Shown piece by piece: positions 7,453 to 17,193 of a stretch of 64,000 bases of DNA. The stretch lies in NCBI GenBank assembly GCA_009691705.1, contig SIAR01000002.1:45270-109269 (forward strand), given 5' to 3'. The position numbers and the translations under genes were made by a program. Every line of letters begins with the position of its first letter. Position 1 is the stretch's first letter. The stretch is from Phycisphaerales bacterium (GTDB taxonomy: Bacteria > Planctomycetota > Phycisphaerae > Phycisphaerales > SM1A02). The notes beneath the pieces were generated by a model that did no database searches, was not told the DNA's origin, and saw nothing but the letters and a program-made list of their open reading frames with translations.

Positions 7453-10400
7453 TGAGGGGTCGGCCGTAGCCGCCGCCGCCGGGGGTTTCGATTTCGAACG
7501 CATCGTCCGCCTGCAGTGAGAGCGCGACAATACCGGCAACGCTTTCGATGGTGCCGTCTGCGCGGATCACGCACTGTGTTGCACACTTTCCGGGAGAACC
7601 GCCGGCGAGTCCATATGGAACTTCGATGCGGTGCTGCGACAAGAACGAGAGTTCGACCGGTTTCAGAAAGCGAATGCGACGAATGAGTCCATCGCCGCCG
7701 CGCATCGCGCCAGCGCCACCGGATCCATGACGAATCGCGAACCGTTCGAGCCGCACTGGATAGCGCCGCTCGAGTACCTCCGCGTCGGTGATTCGCGTGT
7801 TGCTGATGTGGGTGTGCACGCCGCTCTCACCGGCACGATCGATCGAACCGCCCGCGCCACCGGCAATCGTCTCGTAGAACCCAAACTGCGCATTGCCGAA
7901 GAGCAGGTTGTTGATTGTTCCCTGACTACATGCCGCAAGATTGAAAGCGCGCCAGAGAAGATCGACCAGACGTTGACTCGTCTCGGTCTGACCGATCGCG
8001 CACGCTGGGCAGTCGTTTGGTGATCCAGAAAAGTCAGGGGAAAGAATCGTGCGGGGGGGAAGAATGATCTCAACTGGATCGAGCAATCCTTCGTTCATCG
8101 GAAAGGCGGGCCCGTTGCTTCCGAGGGTGAGTCCCACCAGAACGCGCATCGAATACATGATCGCGGCGCGCGTCACGGCGATTGGCGCGTTCAGGTTTCC
8201 ATGGTGTTGGGGTGAGGTTGATGTGAAATCGATGCTGAGGCGCGGAGGATCGAGCCGCCTTGTCATCGCGACCACGAGACGTGTGCCATCATCGAGTCGT
8301 TCTTCTATCTGCGCTATCTCGGCGGGCAACGCTGCAATTGCGCGTTCACTAGCCCGACGCGCCGAGGCGCGAAGTGCTGCGTAGGAGTCGCGCATGCATT
8401 CGACCCCACTCTGCGCAAACAGTGTGCGAAGTCGCTGGACCGCAAGCTCATTGGCGGCGACTTGCGCCCGCAGGTCGGCGAGGTTGTCATCCACCATCCG
8501 ACTCGGCCACTGTCCGCTTCGCAATTGCCCTTCGAGTTGTTCAAAGTGTGCACAACCGCCAACGACGATGTGCAGTGGTTCGACGACCACGCCCTCTTGC
8601 GAAAGGGTCGTCGCGTGCGGGGGCATCGAACCTGGACGCATCCCGCCGACCTCGGCGTGATGCGCTCGGTTTGCCGCAAATCCGATGAGCACTCCCTGTT
8701 CACTGTGCACTGGAGTGATGACTGTGAAGTCTGGGAGGTGCGATCCACCAAACCTTGGATGATTCACGGCGATGACATCACCCGGAGCGAACCGGCAGTG
8801 GGATTGCACGGCGCGCACGCAGGGACCAAGTGCTCCGAGGTGAATTGGAATGTGCGGGGCATTCACCACCAAGAACCCCTGCGCATCGAGGATTCCGCAC
8901 GAGAAATCAAGCCGGTCTTTGATGTTGGGCGAGAGCGCCGTCCGGCGCAATTGTTCTCCCATATCACTGCCGATCGCACCAAGTTGCGCCGCAACGAGTT
9001 CGTAAGTCGGTGGCGCAATAGTGCGCTGCGCCACAGTTGAGTAATCACGCGTGAATACCAATGCGCCAGACGCGTGCGCTGTGATCTGCCATCCCAGTGG
9101 ACAGTGAAAACTCGAATCGCTTCGCATGATCGCGCAGGGTGGATGTATGGGCGCAGTCGATTCGATCGGAGTCGTGGGTGCTGTTGCGCCTTCACGGCAG
9201 AGTTCAATCTGCACACGCATCCGCTCGACTTCGATGGCGCGGTCGGGTTGGGGGTCAAAGCCGTAGATCGCCCTGTAGTTCTGGATGAACCGCTGGCGAA
9301 GCACCGTTGCTGCATCGGCGCAACGATCGCCATCGGCCCACGCAACCTCCAGGCTCTCTTCTTGTCCGACTGTGCGCATCATTACGACTCGGCGGGCGAT
9401 CGTCGCACAGCTGCCGTCAACACCAAGTGCCGAGATCTCATCGCGGGCCTGCGATTCAAGTTGCGAGGCGTGTGCTGCGAACCGCGCCGCACATTGCTCG
9501 AGCGGTTCGAGAATGAGCCTAGAACAGTGGCGCGTGATTGGCGCGCGCGATATCCCACTTGCGCACAGGAGCCCCGCATCGGGAGGAAAAATCACCGTGC
9601 GCAGCGCCAATCGCTCGGCGACTGCGCAGGCGTGCAGTCCACCAGCGCCGCCATAACAAATGAGAGCATGACCGCTGGGATCAACGCCGCGACGAATCGT
9701 CACGGCGCGGATGGCGTTGGCCATGGCTTCATCGGCGATTGCGATGAATGCTTCGAGCATCTCGGGCATCGAGCGAGTGCTGCCGCCCGAGGCGCAGATC
9801 GACCCGTGCAGTTCTAGGGCTCGTTCGTGTGCGCAGGCGGGTCGAATAGGAATCGGTAATCGATCTGCGTCGATGCGTCCAAGCAAGATGTTGGCATCAG
9901 TCAACGTCAAAGGACCACCTTGCCCATAGCACGCGGGTCCTGGCGAAGCGCCCGCACTGTTGGGACCCACGCGCATCGCGTCGCCATCCCACCAGAGAAT
10001 TGATCCTCCTCCGGCGGCAACACTCTCGACGGCAATCGAAGGTGATGCGATGGTTGTTGATCCAACGGTTGTCTCGTCGCGAATTTCTGGCTCACGCTCG
10101 ACGCGCGCGACGTCAGCGCTCGTTCCTCCCATGTCGAGAGTGACGCATGAATCGAATCCGCAGGCGCGGGCGATCGCCGCTGCACCAGCGACGCCGCCTG
10201 CCGGTCCAGAGAGCAAACTATCCCTAGGTTGAAACGAGGCTGCTGGAACGAGTCCGCCAACACTCGTCATCATCATGAGTTCTGCACCCGACGCATCGCG
10301 CTTGATCGCGGCAATGAAATCGCCAACGGGGCCGGAGAGGGCAGCGTCCACGACCGCCGCCCGCGCGCGTGGTTCGAATCGACTGGTTGATCCGCATTGA

Positions 10401-11257
10401 TGTGAGGGCGAGACCCATGAAAATCCCTCCTCTCGCAGGATCGTTTCAACGCGCGACTCGTGGGCAGGGTTGCGACCGGCGTGCAAGAGCGCGATGGCAG
10501 CGGTTCGAGCACCGCCGGCGTGCAGCGCGCGCGCTTCGCTGCGTAGGTGTGATTCGTCAAGCTGCTCATGCTCACTGCCATCGGCGTTGCGGCGGGCACG
10601 AACGCCGCATGATTGCATTTCAAGTGGCGCCGCACGGGTAGGAGATCGCGCGAAGATGTCGCTGCGCCTCTGGTCGCCGATGCGCAAGATGTCTTGAAGG
10701 CCATCATTTACAAAGAGTGTCACATCGCTCACATCCCCTTCCAGAAGTGCGTTGGTTCCACGGGTTGTGCCGATCGAAATGCGGCAGTCATCGAGCGGTA
10801 AGGGGTGGGGGCGATCGATCGCGAGGCGGGCGGCAAGAATCGGTGACTCGAAGGGAGCGATCAAGTCGACGATCGCACCGGTGGCGAGTTCAGTGAGGGC
10901 GAGCGCGGACGCGGGAGCGGCGAGTGTGATTGCGAGACATCCGTCTGAGCGCAATCGCGATTGGGCGATGAATCCAATGCGTACCGCACCTGAGGTGGTG
11001 TGTGGCAACTGCACGGCGAAGCCTCGAAAGAACGAATCGGCAATTGCGGCGGATGGCGTCGCGGCAAGTGCGAGTGTGAGAGATGTATTTGTGGCTGACA
11101 CGATCGAACCACGCAGCGCCGATGTGCTGAGCACCTTTGCCCGGCTCGTTTGCCCAGCGCTGTTTCGTGCGACGCAATCTGTGAAGGTGCCACCCGTGTC
11201 GACGCCAATCTCCCACGTGAAGTCGCGCTGCGATTGTTTGGGGGTCTCAGGAACCAT
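7427..11257 (-). CDS. 5-oxoprolinase / hydantoinase A-B fusion protein
   Basis: A 1276-residue cytoplasmic enzyme of the OXP1/HyuA-HyuB fusion type, predicted to open 5-oxo-L-proline (or a related cyclic amide) at the cost of ATP. The HyuA half begins with the ATP-binding signature [10 protein letters not shown] near residue 18 and has [11 protein letters not shown] and [11 protein letters not shown]. The HyuB half starts at about 720 ([18 protein letters not shown]) and ends with GGGGYG. The length matches eukaryote-like single-chain oxoprolinases. No glutathione-cycle partners lie next to it, and the substrate (oxoproline or hydantoin) cannot be fixed from sequence. It is convergent with ymdB. 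The 137 bases upstream (11258-11394) hold no gene. Confidence 0.9.
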   Translation of the reverse strand: MVPETPKQSQRDFTWEIGVDTGGTFTDCVARNSAGQTSRAKVLSTSALRGSIVSATNTSLTLALAATPSAAIADSFFRGFAVQLPHTTSGAVRIGFIAQSRLRSDGCLAITLAAPASALALTELATGAIVDLIAPFESPILAARLAIDRPHPLPLDDCRISIGTTRGTNALLEGDVSDVTLFVNDGLQDILRIGDQRRSDIFARSPTRAAPLEMQSCGVRARRNADGSEHEQLDESHLRSEARALHAGGARTAAIALLHAGRNPAHESRVETILREEGFSWVSPSHQCGSTSRFEPRARAAVVDAALSGPVGDFIAAIKRDASGAELMMMTSVGGLVPAASFQPRDSLLSGPAGGVAGAAAIARACGFDSCVTLDMGGTSADVARVEREPEIRDETTVGSTTIASPSIAVESVAAGGGSILWWDGDAMRVGPNSAGASPGPACYGQGGPLTLTDANILLGRIDADRLPIPIRPACAHERALELHGSICASGGSTRSMPEMLEAFIAIADEAMANAIRAVTIRRGVDPSGHALICYGGAGGLHACAVAERLALRTVIFPPDAGLLCASGISRAPITRHCSRLILEPLEQCAARFAAHASQLESQARDEISALGVDGSCATIARRVVMMRTVGQEESLEVAWADGDRCADAATVLRQRFIQNYRAIYGFDPQPDRAIEVERMRVQIELCREGATAPTTPIESTAPIHPPCAIMRSDSSFHCPLGWQITAHASGALVFTRDYSTVAQRTIAPPTYELVAAQLGAIGSDMGEQLRRTALSPNIKDRLDFSCGILDAQGFLVVNAPHIPIHLGALGPCVRAVQSHCRFAPGDVIAVNHPRFGGSHLPDFTVITPVHSEQGVLIGFAANRAHHAEVGGMRPGSMPPHATTLSQEGVVVEPLHIVVGGCAHFEQLEGQLRSGQWPSRMVDDNLADLRAQVAANELAVQRLRTLFAQSGVECMRDSYAALRASARRASERAIAALPAEIAQIEERLDDGTRLVVAMTRRLDPPRLSIDFTSTSPQHHGNLNAPIAVTRAAIMYSMRVLVGLTLGSNGPAFPMNEGLLDPVEIILPPRTILSPDFSGSPNDCPACAIGQTETSQRLVDLLWRAFNLAACSQGTINNLLFGNAQFGFYETIAGGAGGSIDRAGESGVHTHISNTRITDAEVLERRYPVRLERFAIRHGSGGAGAMRGGDGLIRRIRFLKPVELSFLSQHRIEVPYGLAGGSPGKCATQCVIRADGTIESVAGIVALSLQADDAFEIETPGGGGYGRPLITAQTADV

Positions 11258-11394
11258 GATCGTCGAGTGAGATTATCGGTGGCCCGCTGTGGGTGCGCCT
11301 GGCATCGGGCGAACGAACTGGGAACTTGGCTGATGGATTCGACTCAGTGATGTCAACTGCCTCATTCAATGCGCTCGTATAGCCTCGCAACTCT

Positions 11395-12669
11395 ATGGGT
11401 TTCGTGGTCGATCTTGCCTACATCGTTGCAGCGCTCGTGACCCTTCCGATTTGGCTCATTTCATTGGCCAAAAGCGGCAAATTGCGCACAGATTGGTCCG
11501 CCCGTCTCGGCGTTGCGCTGCCATCGTTGCCAGCGAGTCGCACGCTGGCGGGTCCACGCATCCTGATCCATGCCGTCTCAGTTGGAGAGGTAAATGCCAT
11601 TCGCCATCTCGTGAACCAACTCGCTGATGGCCCCTTGAAGGCGCAGGTGATAATCAGCGTGACGACCAATACTGGGATCGTCCGCGCGACAACACTGTAT
11701 GGATCTCGTCATACGGTGGTGCGCTTTCCATTTGACCTTTCCTGGAGTATGCGGCGGTTTCTAACTGCGGTGCAACCAGATCTTGTGCTTTTGATGGAAC
11801 TAGAACTCTGGCCGAACTTCACACGTCTGTGTGAGACGCGCGCGATTCAGGTGGCGGTCATCAACGGGCGACTGAGCGCGCGCAGCTTTGCCCGATCGAA
11901 GCGCGTAAGGTGGTTGCTCTCACCAATGTTTCGCCGGCTGGCACATGTCTGCGCGCAAGACGACACCTATGCGCAGCGATTCGCCCAGATGGGTGTGCCA
12001 CAAAGGAGAATCTCAGTGACTGGCACAATGAAGTGGGACACCGCAGATATTGCGGACGAAGTCGAGGGCAGCGACGCACTGGCTCGTGCCATGGGAATCG
12101 ATCGAAGCAAATCGCTCGTTGTGGCTGGATCGACTGCACCTTCAGAAGAGGCGTTGATCGATGCCGCCATGCCGGCGGGGGTGCAATTGCTGTGCGCTCC
12201 GCGAAAACCCGAGTGGTTTGGGCAGGCCGCCCGCGCCCTTGCAGGGTGCGTTCGGCGCAGTGAGGGAGGGCAGGGCAGTGCCACAGGACGCTTCCTGCTC
12301 GACACCATCGGTGAACTGCGCATGGCGTATGCGCTCGCTGATGTGGTGGTCATTGGCCGCACATTTGGCGTGCTGCATGGTTCGGACATGATGGAGCCCG
12401 CCGCTCTTGGAAAGGTGGTGGTCGTCGGTCCGCGCGTCGACGACTTTCAATCGACTGCGGATGCTCTGCTCGCCGCCGGTGGTCTTGTGCAGACTTCAGC
12501 GGATGGACTCTCCGCCACACTCGCCCAACTATTGGCATCGCCCGATCGCCGTCGAACCATCGCCACGGCGGCACGCGAAGTTGTGAAACGTGAGCAGGGG
12601 GCGTCGGCGGCGCATGCGCAGTTGGCGCAGCGACTGCTCACGGCGGGGTGTGACCACTTGCGGCGATAG
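11395..12669 (+). CDS. waaA: 3-deoxy-D-manno-octulosonic acid (Kdo) transferase
   Basis: A membrane-anchored GT-B glycosyltransferase (424 residues) that adds Kdo from CMP-Kdo to lipid A, so it marks an LPS-bearing outer membrane. Residues 5-25 form an N-terminal hydrophobic anchor. Family motifs are HAVSVGE (catalytic Glu region), LLMELELWPN, VINGRLSARS and VTGTMKWD; the C-terminal half has AGSTAPSEE and the MEPAALGK sugar-nucleotide region. It is followed 12 bases later by thiL on the same strand. gmhA near 62.4 kb also belongs to LPS core synthesis. Confidence 0.93.
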   Translation: MGFVVDLAYIVAALVTLPIWLISLAKSGKLRTDWSARLGVALPSLPASRTLAGPRILIHAVSVGEVNAIRHLVNQLADGPLKAQVIISVTTNTGIVRATTLYGSRHTVVRFPFDLSWSMRRFLTAVQPDLVLLMELELWPNFTRLCETRAIQVAVINGRLSARSFARSKRVRWLLSPMFRRLAHVCAQDDTYAQRFAQMGVPQRRISVTGTMKWDTADIADEVEGSDALARAMGIDRSKSLVVAGSTAPSEEALIDAAMPAGVQLLCAPRKPEWFGQAARALAGCVRRSEGGQGSATGRFLLDTIGELRMAYALADVVVIGRTFGVLHGSDMMEPAALGKVVVVGPRVDDFQSTADALLAAGGLVQTSADGLSATLAQLLASPDRRRTIATAAREVVKREQGASAAHAQLAQRLLTAGCDHLRR

Positions 12670-12681
12670 GATCGCGCCACG

Positions 12682-13617
12682 ATGGCACCACTCGATGAAG
12701 AAGAGATTCTCACTGCAGTCGCTGCGCAGAACAATCGTTTGCCGTCCACAGTATTGATCGCTCCTGGCGATGACATGGCGCTGCTCGAATTGCCTTCGCG
12801 GCGACTATTGAGCGCGGTCGATCAGGTTGTCGTTGGAGTGCACGTCTTAGCAACAACTCCGCTCGAACTCATCGCGCGCAAGGCGGTAGCGCGCAATATC
12901 AGTGATGTTGCGGCGATGGGGGGGCTGCCAGTTGCACTGCTCGCGTGCGCCACGCTGCCACGAGGAATGAGCCAAGAATCTGCAGCAGAATTGCTTGATT
13001 CTGTGCGCCGCTGGGGCGAGGACTTTGGATCGCCACTCATCGGAGGTGACACAACAATCCATGCCGACGCCAGCGCCCCGCTCGTACTTTCAATCACAGT
13101 TCTTGCGACTACCCGAGCAGATGGAGTAGTGCTTACGCGCAGCGGCGCACAGGTTGGCGACCAGTTAATCATCAGCGGTCCACTAGGAGGATCGTTTGGC
13201 GAAGATGGGCTTGGACGACATCTCACATTCACGCCGCGCGTGCCAGAGGCGCAAGAATTGATCGATGCACTCGGGAGCAACGTGCATGCGCTGATTGATC
13301 TGAGCGATGGGCTCGGGGTGGACTGCACCCGCATGATGCGCGCCTCATCGCAGAGTTGCGGCACTCTGCTGCAGGCCCACCTCATTGCTGAACAGATTCC
13401 ATGCAACTGCGGTGTAACTCTGCGCGGCGCGCTCGCGGACGGCGAAGACTATGAGTTGCTCGCTGCGATCGGCTCGAATGCGGCAGCCCCCGCGGGGTTT
13501 TCGGTGATTGGCCGCGTTGTTGCCCGCCCAGTCGGCGACACACGCCCGACACTTGTACTCATCGGCGATGAGTGCGAGGATGCTTCGCAGTGTGGATGGA
13601 CCCATGGCAGCGCGTGA
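12682..13617 (+). CDS. thiL: Thiamine-monophosphate kinase
   Basis: Catalyses ATP-dependent phosphorylation of thiamine monophosphate to thiamine diphosphate, the last step of cofactor synthesis. The 311-residue protein has the PurM/ThiL fold: APGDDMALL near residue 27, KAVARNISDVAAMGG, the metal-binding GGDTT, and the C-terminal DLSDGLGVDCTRM. It sits between waaA and tsaE in a same-strand run, and its last 14 bases overlap the proposed tsaE start. No TPP riboswitch is visible upstream. Confidence 0.93.
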   Translation: MAPLDEEEILTAVAAQNNRLPSTVLIAPGDDMALLELPSRRLLSAVDQVVVGVHVLATTPLELIARKAVARNISDVAAMGGLPVALLACATLPRGMSQESAAELLDSVRRWGEDFGSPLIGGDTTIHADASAPLVLSITVLATTRADGVVLTRSGAQVGDQLIISGPLGGSFGEDGLGRHLTFTPRVPEAQELIDALGSNVHALIDLSDGLGVDCTRMMRASSQSCGTLLQAHLIAEQIPCNCGVTLRGALADGEDYELLAAIGSNAAAPAGFSVIGRVVARPVGDTRPTLVLIGDECEDASQCGWTHGSA

Positions 13618-14038
13618 GCTCAGTGATGAAACGGCGACCGAACGCGCTGGCGAAGAACTCGCGCTCGTGCTGCGGGCGGGCGATTGCATAGCACTCAACG
13701 GCGAACTCGGGGCGGGAAAGACCACATTCGTTCGTGGGATCGCCCGGGGCCTTGCCATTGATTCGCAACTCGTGGCGAGTCCGACATTCGTGACGATGCA
13801 AACGTATGAGGGTGGACGACTACCGCTCATGCACATCGATCTCTGGCGGGTGCGTGCCAGCGACGACCTCGAGACGATTGGTTGGGACGAACTGCTTGCC
13901 ACGGCCCGTGGCGTGATCGTCGTTGAGTGGGCAAGTCGCATTCCAACTGCGCTGCCAGCGAAACGGATCGACGTGCGAATCGAATTCATCGGCGCGCATC
14001 GAACGATCGAAATCGTAGACCGTCGCTACGACTGCTGA
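13604..14038 (+). CDS. tsaE: tRNA threonylcarbamoyladenosine biosynthesis ATPase TsaE
   Basis: The ATPase partner of TsaB/TsaD in making the t6A modification at position 37 of ANN-decoding tRNAs. The 144-residue product has the P-loop GELGAGKTTF, then SPTFVTMQTYEG and HIDLWR, all diagnostic of the family. I chose the ATG at 13604 because it starts just before the conserved N-terminal helix; ATGs at 13568 and 13580 are in frame but lie deeper inside thiL. The 3' end overlaps the convergent Fur-family gene by 13 bases. tsaB and tsaD are not in the window. Confidence 0.92.
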   Translation: MAARELSDETATERAGEELALVLRAGDCIALNGELGAGKTTFVRGIARGLAIDSQLVASPTFVTMQTYEGGRLPLMHIDLWRVRASDDLETIGWDELLATARGVIVVEWASRIPTALPAKRIDVRIEFIGAHRTIEIVDRRYDC

Positions 14039-14502
14039 GCTTCGGGACTCACTGCATAAATCTGAAAGCGATGCCCGATGGGAGCCCATCCAAGTTGTTT
14101 GCAGATTCGGTCGCGCAGCGCTGTCAACTCGGCGCTCTGAAACTCGACGAGCCGTCCTGTCTTCATACACACCATGTGATCGCGCGGCTCCTTGCCGTAA
14201 ATCAATTGGTAATGCGCTTGCTTCGAATCGAAGAGCGCTTGCACGATGATTCCAGCATCCTGCAAAAGTCTGATTGTTCGATAGGTCGTCGCCTTCGAAA
14301 CGCGATGACCCCGCCGCCGCAATTCAAGAAGCAACTCTTCAGCTTCGAAGAGTCCATCGCGGGCGATGATCGCATCGAGCACGTCCGCCCGTTCAATGGT
14401 GTACTTCAATCCCTTGGATTTGAGGAAGCGGCGAAAGACAGAACAGAGCGGCGCGGTCGGTTGCTTCTTGGGAGGGTCGCTGATTGGATTCTTGAGAGCC
14501 AT
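14026..14502 (-). CDS. Fur-family transcriptional regulator
   Basis: A 158-residue DNA-binding repressor of the ferric-uptake-regulator family. The N-terminal winged helix (about 20-95) includes LKSKGLKYTIERADVLDAI and the recognition region HRVSKATTYRTIRLLQDAG. The dimerisation half contains AHYQLIYG, RDHMVCM and TGRLVEFQS. The structural Cys-x2-Cys pair typical of many Fur and Zur proteins is absent: only one Cys lies in the segment, and no second pair is visible near the C-terminus. Metal specificity cannot be assigned. The start is just downstream of an AT-rich stretch that may hold its promoter. Confidence 0.9.
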   Translation of the reverse strand: MALKNPISDPPKKQPTAPLCSVFRRFLKSKGLKYTIERADVLDAIIARDGLFEAEELLLELRRRGHRVSKATTYRTIRLLQDAGIIVQALFDSKQAHYQLIYGKEPRDHMVCMKTGRLVEFQSAELTALRDRICKQLGWAPIGHRFQIYAVSPEAQQS

Positions 14503-14515
14503 GTGGTTTTGACTG

Positions 14516-14550
14516 AAAGTCCGATAATATATGTTCTGTTAAATCACGCA
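14516..14550 (-). promoter_or_regulatory. AT-rich putative promoter of the Fur-family gene
   Basis: The 90 bases between the kinase stop and the regulator start contain a distinctly AT-rich island. On the minus strand it reads GATTTAACAGAACATATATTATC, with candidate -10 hexamers TATATT or TATTAT. The outer GAT...ATC ends form a weak, imperfect dyad that could be an autoregulatory operator. No good -35 box is seen at the right distance, so this is suggestive only. Confidence 0.3.
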
Positions 14551-14592
14551 TACGCCTACGAATGACGGTGAAATCAGAGATTCTACACGCCG

Positions 14593-17193
14593 CTACTCGG
14601 TTGCGCCCCGCGCTTGGGCGAGCATGAGTGCGATCTCACGCGCAGCGGTCTCTTTCTTGATGCTCACCGCAATCTCATGGGCGATCTCGAGTGACTTGAC
14701 TGCTCCAGCGCGGTCGCCCTGCGCTAACAGCGCTTCGCCCTGAACCTGTTTGACGATCAACTCGAGGTCGACCGGGACTTTGGGATGGTCACTGCCTAGC
14801 GCCTCGTTGATCAGCTCAAGCGCGTTGGCTAAAGATCCGAGTCTGCGCTCGGCCTGAGCGCCTTGTATGTCGGAACGAATTGTCATTGGATGGCGCGCTC
14901 CGACGGTTTCACGCAGAGCCGCCGACGCTTCGTTTGAGAGTGTTTGCGCTTCGGTAAACCGTTCGCGGTCTAAGTAGTAGCCCACCAGCGTGGTGATCGA
15001 GGTCAGCGTTGACAGTGACTTGTCTCCGAGCGACTTGCGCATGCGCACCACGACACTAACGAGCAAAGGTTCTGCTTCCTCGAACTTGCGTTGTCTTTCG
15101 AGTGCGAGGGCGAGGTTTGCGAGGGTGACAAGCGTGTAGGTGTGTTGACTTCCGTACTTCGCTTCGAAGCGACTCAAATTTGATCTGTAAATCACTTCGG
15201 CCTCGGCGAGTCGATCTGAGTCGCGCAGAATTGCCGCTCGGTTGTTTTGAGCGATGAGCGTGAGGTAGTGATCTGCGCCAAGAATGCGCGTCATGTCTTC
15301 AATCAGTTCACGCAGTTGTGGCTCGCTGACCTTCGCTTCACCCAACGCTTTCAACACAACGAGGTAATTGTTCCGCGCAATGAGCGTGTCGGTCGAGTCC
15401 TTGCCAACGAGTGCCGTTCGTCGAGCGATGACATCCTCGAATGTCGCCCGCGCCGCTGGGAAGTCGCCAAGCCTTCGTTGAAGTTCGCCAAGAAAGTTGA
15501 GTGACTGCAGGGTGCTGTCGTCGTCGGCTCCCAGAACGATGCGCTTGCGTGCCACAACATCGGTGTACAAGGCGAGCGCTTCTTGGGGACGGTCCTGCTC
15601 TTCACGCAACCACGCGATGTTGTGGAGTGACTTCAGCGTTCGGAGGTCATTCTCTCCGAGCAGCGCTCGTCTGCGGGCGAACACATGCTCGAGCAACGGC
15701 GCTGCTTCATCCGTGCGATTAACCAGCATCAAGGCATTGCCGAGGTCATTGTGGGCACTCAACAACTCGAGATCGTCCGCCTCGTAAAGTTTGCCCAAGA
15801 GGTTGGATCGAGCCTCGAAGTGCTTTAGCGCAACTGGGTAATCGCCAAGCGCTCGATAGGCAGCGCCCGCCGTGCGATGCGCATCTGCGGCGAGTTCAGG
15901 ATCGTCCGCGAAGCGGGTCTCGATTGATCCCATCGACTTGTCGAAAATCATTCGAACGAGTCGGGTGTCCATCCCCTTGGCGATGTCTGGTGTCACTGCA
16001 CCCAACATGTCGTTGTTGAATTCATGCAGTCGCTCAGCGCGCGCGAGTTGTCGGCGGGCTTCTAAAAGCCCGTAGGTCATCGCAATCACGCCGCCCGCAA
16101 TGGCGAGGCAAATCATCGCGGCCGCTGCGATTCCGACGCGATGACGGCGCGCGAACTTGCGCAGGCGCAGCGCCGTTGAAGCTGGTTGCGCAATCACAGG
16201 TTCGAAAGCGAGCCAACGCGCGAGATCGTCTGAGAGAGCATCGCATGTTCCGTAGCGGTTGCGTGGATCTTTCTCGAGACAGCGCAAGACGACAGCGTCG
16301 AGCTCTCCGCGAATCTTCTGCAGCAGCTTTCGCGAATCGAGTTGTCTCACCGCCGAATGTTGCGTTGCTTGGGCACTCTCGACTGCCATCAACTGTTGGA
16401 ATCGTTCGCTTGGAGCATCTGGTTCCAACTCGCGAATCAGTCGCTGCGCCTCGATAGTTCCCGCAGCCCGCAGCTCGCGTGAGTCAAATGGCTGCAGGCC
16501 ACAGAGCAGTTGGTAGATGGTGACGCCAAGTGAGTAAATGTCGGCGCGCGTGTCGAGTTGCCGGGTGCCCTTGAGTTGCTCAGGCGCCATGTACTCAAGT
16601 GTGCCCACGGGTCCTAGCGCCTCTCCCGCTAGCGTCTGCAAGGCATCAGGATCATCGGCGAGCTGCGCCACTCCAAAGTCAATGACCTTGACCACGGGCA
16701 GTCCGTCGACCTCGCGCACGAGAATGTTTGCCGACTTAAGGTCGAGGTGGATGATTCCCTTGGTGTGGGCGTGTTGCACCGCAGCGCATACTTGTCGAGC
16801 GAGAGCGAGTCGCGCTTCGATCGAAAGTCGGTTCCCGTCACACCAATCGAGTAACGGCTCGCCAGTGACCAACTCCATAACGAAGTAGAGACTTCCATCG
16901 GTCGCTTCACCCGCATCAAAGACATGGGCGATTCCAGGATGATCCATCCGCGCCAGCAGTCGGCGCTCTGCCTCGAAACGGTGGCGCAGGCGCGGTCCTG
17001 CAATGACAGTGCGCATCACCTTCACGGCAACCTGTCGTTGCAGCGGTTCGCTTTGCTCGCAGAGCCAGACTGCTCCAAACCCCCCCGCTCCAAGCAGCCG
17101 AATCACTCGCAATCCAGGGAGCAGCGGCGGTTTGGGGGCGGTGGGCGCTGGATCGTTGGTTTTCCAGAGGTTGTGGCTGTGATCGATGGTCAT
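14593..17193 (-). CDS. Receptor-like Ser/Thr protein kinase with C-terminal TPR repeats
   Basis: An 866-residue membrane kinase of the planctomycete PknB-TPR type. The kinase domain (about 28-330) has the glycine loop LGAGGFGAV (34-42), ATP lysine VAVK (K58), catalytic loop HLDLKSANIL (149-158), DFG (172-174) and an APEQ segment. The usual HRD arginine is Leu. A single transmembrane helix follows at about 352-376, then a long series of TPR helices to the C-terminus (pattern ALxxYxxVVARKRxxLG). Its ATG overlaps the lysC stop by four bases (ATGA), implying translational coupling. Substrate and signal are unknown. Confidence 0.9.
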   Translation of the reverse strand: MTIDHSHNLWKTNDPAPTAPKPPLLPGLRVIRLLGAGGFGAVWLCEQSEPLQRQVAVKVMRTVIAGPRLRHRFEAERRLLARMDHPGIAHVFDAGEATDGSLYFVMELVTGEPLLDWCDGNRLSIEARLALARQVCAAVQHAHTKGIIHLDLKSANILVREVDGLPVVKVIDFGVAQLADDPDALQTLAGEALGPVGTLEYMAPEQLKGTRQLDTRADIYSLGVTIYQLLCGLQPFDSRELRAAGTIEAQRLIRELEPDAPSERFQQLMAVESAQATQHSAVRQLDSRKLLQKIRGELDAVVLRCLEKDPRNRYGTCDALSDDLARWLAFEPVIAQPASTALRLRKFARRHRVGIAAAAMICLAIAGGVIAMTYGLLEARRQLARAERLHEFNNDMLGAVTPDIAKGMDTRLVRMIFDKSMGSIETRFADDPELAADAHRTAGAAYRALGDYPVALKHFEARSNLLGKLYEADDLELLSAHNDLGNALMLVNRTDEAAPLLEHVFARRRALLGENDLRTLKSLHNIAWLREEQDRPQEALALYTDVVARKRIVLGADDDSTLQSLNFLGELQRRLGDFPAARATFEDVIARRTALVGKDSTDTLIARNNYLVVLKALGEAKVSEPQLRELIEDMTRILGADHYLTLIAQNNRAAILRDSDRLAEAEVIYRSNLSRFEAKYGSQHTYTLVTLANLALALERQRKFEEAEPLLVSVVVRMRKSLGDKSLSTLTSITTLVGYYLDRERFTEAQTLSNEASAALRETVGARHPMTIRSDIQGAQAERRLGSLANALELINEALGSDHPKVPVDLELIVKQVQGEALLAQGDRAGAVKSLEIAHEIAVSIKKETAAREIALMLAQARGATE

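Noticed and set aside
12600..12690. Search for a TPP riboswitch ahead of thiL
   Set aside because: Only 12 bases separate waaA and thiL and no conserved TPP-riboswitch core is present.
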